Source: Collybiopsis luxurians FD-317 M1 (Eukaryota; Basidiomycota; Agaricomycetes; Agaricales; Omphalotaceae). Taken from it: DNA of 64,000 bases. The number at the start of each line of letters is the position of its first letter. Position 1 is the stretch's first letter. Below, in pieces: positions 60,349-64,000 of this stretch. The stretch is from assembly GCA_000827265.1 (NCBI GenBank), contig KN834847.1:83352-147351 (forward strand), written 5' to 3'. Position numbers and translations under genes: made by a program. The notes under the pieces are model-generated. The model saw only the letters and a list, made by a program, of their open reading frames with translations, made no database searches and had not been told where the DNA came from.

Positions 60349-63300
60349 TCAAATTCGCTCATGAATGGCAGCCTGCTGATATGCATATGCTTGTATTCCT
60401 AGATCGGTTGCAGCTTCTGCCCTTGACTCCCACAGCTTCTGCTTGTGATCAAAGAATTTTTTGACTCTGCGCATCTCTTCTTGAAGGAACACACACTCCT
60501 CCTGCCATCGCAAAGCTCTGGCCTGAGCCTTACACCATGATACCCGAAGACCTAATAAGAGGATGAAGTAAGGAGTGAGACTTCTCTTGCCGACAAGTTA
60601 GGAATACATACATTCTGCCAAATTTGCCTCATCTGTGTGGTCCACTCCCGAAGTGTTCCAAATCCATGAAGTTATAACATATCCTTCACCCAGACAATCA
60701 TTGTCCTTTCCATGCAAAATAGACTGTATATCTTCATTCTTCAGTGGTCTCAAGTTTGTTGTCCAATGGACCTTTCCCAGCTGCTCCGAGAAGCATTCAA
60801 GCATTGAAAAATGTGTTTGATAATGCATAGCGCATGCCGAAATTTTGTCATTTAGTCTTTCCATATTGCCATGAGAACAGTTACCATCTTGAATGCCATG
60901 TCCATATTGTGTTTTCCACTCCAAGACTGCGGTTCTTCCCAGTAAATGTTTTCTCATTTGTTCAAGACAATCGTTAGCGGCAGCATACTGAAACCTCCAC
61001 TCAAATTCCAGCAAAACTAAGTCACAGCTTGAACCCATTTGAAAGACCTGAGAAGGAAGGAGGAGCAGAAGGTCATACACTGCCTGAGATGCACTTGCCG
61101 AAACCAAGTTTTGTTGAAGGACAGCAGTGACAGGCATATGTAGTGTTTGGACCTCTGCAAAAGCATTTATTCAATGTCAAAGGCTGGTGGCACACTCAGT
61201 GAGCTTGGCATGGGCAAGATAAGAGGCACGGTTGCCTTCATGTGTCATATCATACTGGAGTTGTCTTCTACAAGAAAATGAAATTGAGCATTGTAGGTTT
61301 ATTCAAATACAATTCCAAGTAACATACAACTGTTCTTCCAATTCTATACCTTGATATATCAGTTGAGGGCAGCTGATATGAGAATTTACAGCTTGGGCTG
61401 CAAGATCATTATTAATGAGTGCAGCATCTTCCTGTGCAAGCTGAAGCTGGAGTTGATGAAGGGTGAACTCTAGATGCAGGGTCAGAAATAGTATATCTTG
61501 GGATGGCTAACCCAAACCTCTAACTTTGGGCTCATATGGGTTTGGTTTTTTTTATCTGGATCCTGTTCCCAGTCCATTACCATCTTACACCATAAAGTTT
61601 GGGTTGAGTTATCAATTCCCTGACATACATCCTGATAAGCAAGCACCATTTGCTCTCAGACTTTAGCAGCTTCAAGTGCTTTGTTACAAATATGATTTGC
61701 TAAAGGCAAAATTTAGAGATTGGGGAAATGTATTAGAGAAATTAACAGGCGTACCAATAGAAATGATCTTCTGCCAATTATGATCCCCAAAATGGTCATC
61801 CAAAGTGTTGCGGCAACTTCCAGGTCCCATTTTCTTGGTACTACCTGACAGGGAATTCTGTGTAGACCAGTTGCGCTCAACCCCTTCACCATCAGTACGA
61901 CCTACTCCAATAGCATAGTTATATGAAAAAGACCACACACAGTCCTGCTTATGAGCAGCAAGGTGAAACTTTGGAACTAGGAGTTGGTATCTTGGGAATG
62001 GAGTTGGAGTGTGGAGAATCTGAGGATAGGCAGCAATGCATTGGTAAAGTTTCTTTGAATATTGACACATTATATCATAGGAAACTGTGACCGGTAGGTT
62101 GGGAAAGCTTTGGATGCTTGAAAGCAATGAGAAATCCATGACAAGATACCTAAATTGAATGAGCAACTTGCAAGTGAAATTCCAAAAAACATATACTCTT
62201 TGCCCAATCGTAAATCAACTCCAGAGTGAGCATGTATAGTATCATGCCTTGCACATGATGAGAGAGCAAGACCAGTAGTAGCCAAGTTATGATCACCACA
62301 ATGGTTGGCAAGTTTAACAGCATTGTGGTCACTGCAGTCAGATTTTTCTGGTGGCCACTGACCTTGAAAAATTGCTATAAATTGCTGCAAAACATGGTTG
62401 TCAACCATATATGCCCATCCTTTGTTAAGGCCTGGATCTCGCTCTTCACTTGAAACATTGAATTGAGTAAGATGGAAATTAGCATCAAGACCAAAAAATA
62501 CTTTATACAGCCACCTGTGAAAGAATTAGATACTTGCAAAATGTTGTCTTAATTGACCCACAGCTTTTCTCTCTCCAGATACCAGTTTGATGGTATATTG
62601 ATTCCAGGGTGTGGGCATGCTGGACATTTCACAGCTAGGATTCCAGGCTGGTTGGCATCAACCCCAGCATATCCAACACCTGATTGCTTTAGGTTTCGAA
62701 GATGACGCCATTGATGGATCATTCTTAGGACCTCATGAGAGCGTGACTACTCTAACCTCAGGACAAAGGCTTACTGCTTGTGAACATCAGCACACACCTT
62801 TGGTACATTCATTCCTGTGTTATCTGACATTCTTTCCAAGGTAGAATAATACTCTGTCGCAGACACCTGCAAGCTTGTTATTAATACAAAGCAAATGTAT
62901 AATGAGTAAATCACAGACCTTTGACATGAAGCTTAACATTTGGAAGAATTTCAAGAACCTGAATGTAGCTGCTGTTTGTGGGGTGGTGAGTGTAGCCGGA
63001 TACAACTGTGCACATAAAAGCTGATAACAATCCAGTATAGTGTGCGAACATCTGCAGAATCGAATAGCTGCCAGATATATGTGATCTGTATCTATCACAG
63101 TAAATTTTTGCACATTTGAGTGGCCTATACATGGCAGCAGGGGTGAGTGTCCAAGGTGTATAACTAGCCCCAGTTCATATAAAGTTGCTGTTTCAAAGTG
63201 TCTTCCATTCCAATGCTAAATGATCAGGTCAGTGGAGTGGCTACACTGAGAAATAGATGGAGTACTTCTACTGTGTGGAAGGGATTGGACTGATGATGAT

Positions 63301-63856
63301 GCAGAAGACATTCTTGACAACAAAGATTGCAATCAAAGCAGTCAACACATTGATATATGGGAAGTGGATTTTCTTCCCATTTAACTTTGCCACAAAGGCA
63401 ACCATCACTGTTCAAACCATTTTTGAGGCCTTCATTTTGAATCAATTCCAAGAGATACCTTGGAATTTTAGGCTCCCACTCCTTCAAAGCCTAAATCCAT
63501 AGTGAGAAATCAGACTATACAGCAGGCAAGGAACTTACAGTAATTGGTGCCTCCTCTGGATCCCCCTCCTGTATAAACTCTGGGACTTCTTCACCAATTT
63601 GTTCAGCTGCATTAGGAAGCGCAAAAGTATATGTGAAGGTTGAATGAGAATCATTGAGATAGGTAATTTCAGCTGGGTATGCTTCAGTCACTCCATTTTC
63701 TGATACTGCAGCTTGATCCTTTTCTGGTTTTGAAACTGGTTGTGAGGATTGTAGTGTCACAGCAATAGTGATAGTGTGATGGCAATTTCTTGGTCCAACT
63801 TCAGTGTAGTGGCACTTTGTGACATTAGGAGCTGCTTTTTCAGGTCTAAAAATCAC
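60349..63856 (-). CDS. KDZ (Kyakuja-Dileera-Zisupton) transposase
   Basis: A multi-exon minus-strand gene. The N-terminal exon at 63,515-63,856 is followed by the CxC-type cysteine cluster (CLCGKVKW, CVDCFDCNLCCQECLLHHH), HFETATLYELGLVIHLGH and KFTVIDTDHIYLAAIRFC. The region WRHLRNLKQSGVGYAGVDAN and CPACPHPGINIP then leads into the catalytic part: GLDANFHL, STGL-like TTGLALSSCARHD, VSYDIMCQY, VPKFHLAAHKQDC, GVGRTDGEGVERNW and STKKMGPGSCRNTLDDHFGD. The expected acidic residues are present. The C-terminal part includes WTTNLRPLKNEDI and WCKAQARALRWQEE, with a stop at 60,349-60,351. Splice sites consistent with an open frame exist at the junctions I checked. The true start may lie slightly upstream. 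By family it catalyses cut-and-paste transposition. Confidence 0.92.
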
Positions 63857-64000
63857 TTCTGCTTGAACACCTTTGTGTCCTCGTCAATGCTTTCCAGTCA
63901 TCGAGACAGGAGGGTTGCAAGGTTGAATGGGCCTGGTTAAGTGATGGAGATGCTGGTGCCTCTTACAATGTCTGATACAAAGTGCGTACTTAGGCTTTAC
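63857..64000. other. Right edge, upstream of the KDZ transposase
   Basis: This may contain a short first exon or the promoter of the KDZ gene. The frame at 63,856 is open back to a stop near 63,895 without an ATG, so an upstream exon is possible. Nothing else is recognised. Confidence 0.35.

Noticed and set aside
1..64000. CRISPR arrays, bacterial operons or ribosomal RNA genes
   Set aside because: Nothing of the kind is present. Spliced genes and fungal transposons show this is a eukaryotic chromosome.

Overview
This window comes from a filamentous basidiomycete, most likely a mushroom-forming Agaricomycete. The evidence is protein genes split by many 50-70 nt GT-AG introns, a Rom2-type Rho GEF with DEP, DH, PH and CNH regions, a KDZ-type DNA transposase with its cysteine-cluster N-terminus, a fungal-type cytochrome P450, and an intron-containing nuclear tRNA. 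The assignment rests on reading the sequence; no database search was possible.

Layout. The left edge (1-3,170) is repeat-derived: the end of a probable LTR, then a CpG-depleted relic of the Rho GEF gene, then gene-poor DNA. The core is a large direct tandem duplication. Unit 1 (3,953-19,128) and unit 2 (19,129-33,406) each hold, in order, an F-box-like gene (-), a small unknown gene D (+), and three head-to-tail paralogues A, B and C (-) of one family of unknown function, followed by the shared promoter and 5' end of the Rho GEF gene. Only the right-hand copy continues into a complete rom2-like gene (33,166-40,270). The junction at 19,128/19,129 joins exon 1 of the Rho GEF to the middle of the F-box gene. 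A third, inverted copy of paralogue A (40,910-43,495) lies downstream and appears to be spliced in frame onto an unrelated glycine-rich gene E. 

The right third holds a cluster of terminal-inverted-repeat elements (45,678-47,481), a cytochrome P450 with one in-frame stop, a tRNA-Leu, a large coiled-coil protein gene, a WD40-repeat gene broken by an inserted inverted-repeat element, and a largely open KDZ transposase gene at the edge.

How it fits together. The most unusual content is the A/B/C family: seven gene copies in about 38 kb, sharing an N-terminal domain with recurrent blocks (GYPLW, IGDxG, FDYLFN, LILPEGG, LVTGCDK, RGFxI, YHPSD, ITHDxDW) and differing in their C-terminal tails. Copies diverge unevenly: the domain of A differs strongly between the two units, while its tail and the whole of C are nearly identical. 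Together with the new C-terminus of the third A copy, this looks like a recently amplified, recombining accessory gene cluster beside a conserved cell-wall-signalling gene. Its function is unknown to me.
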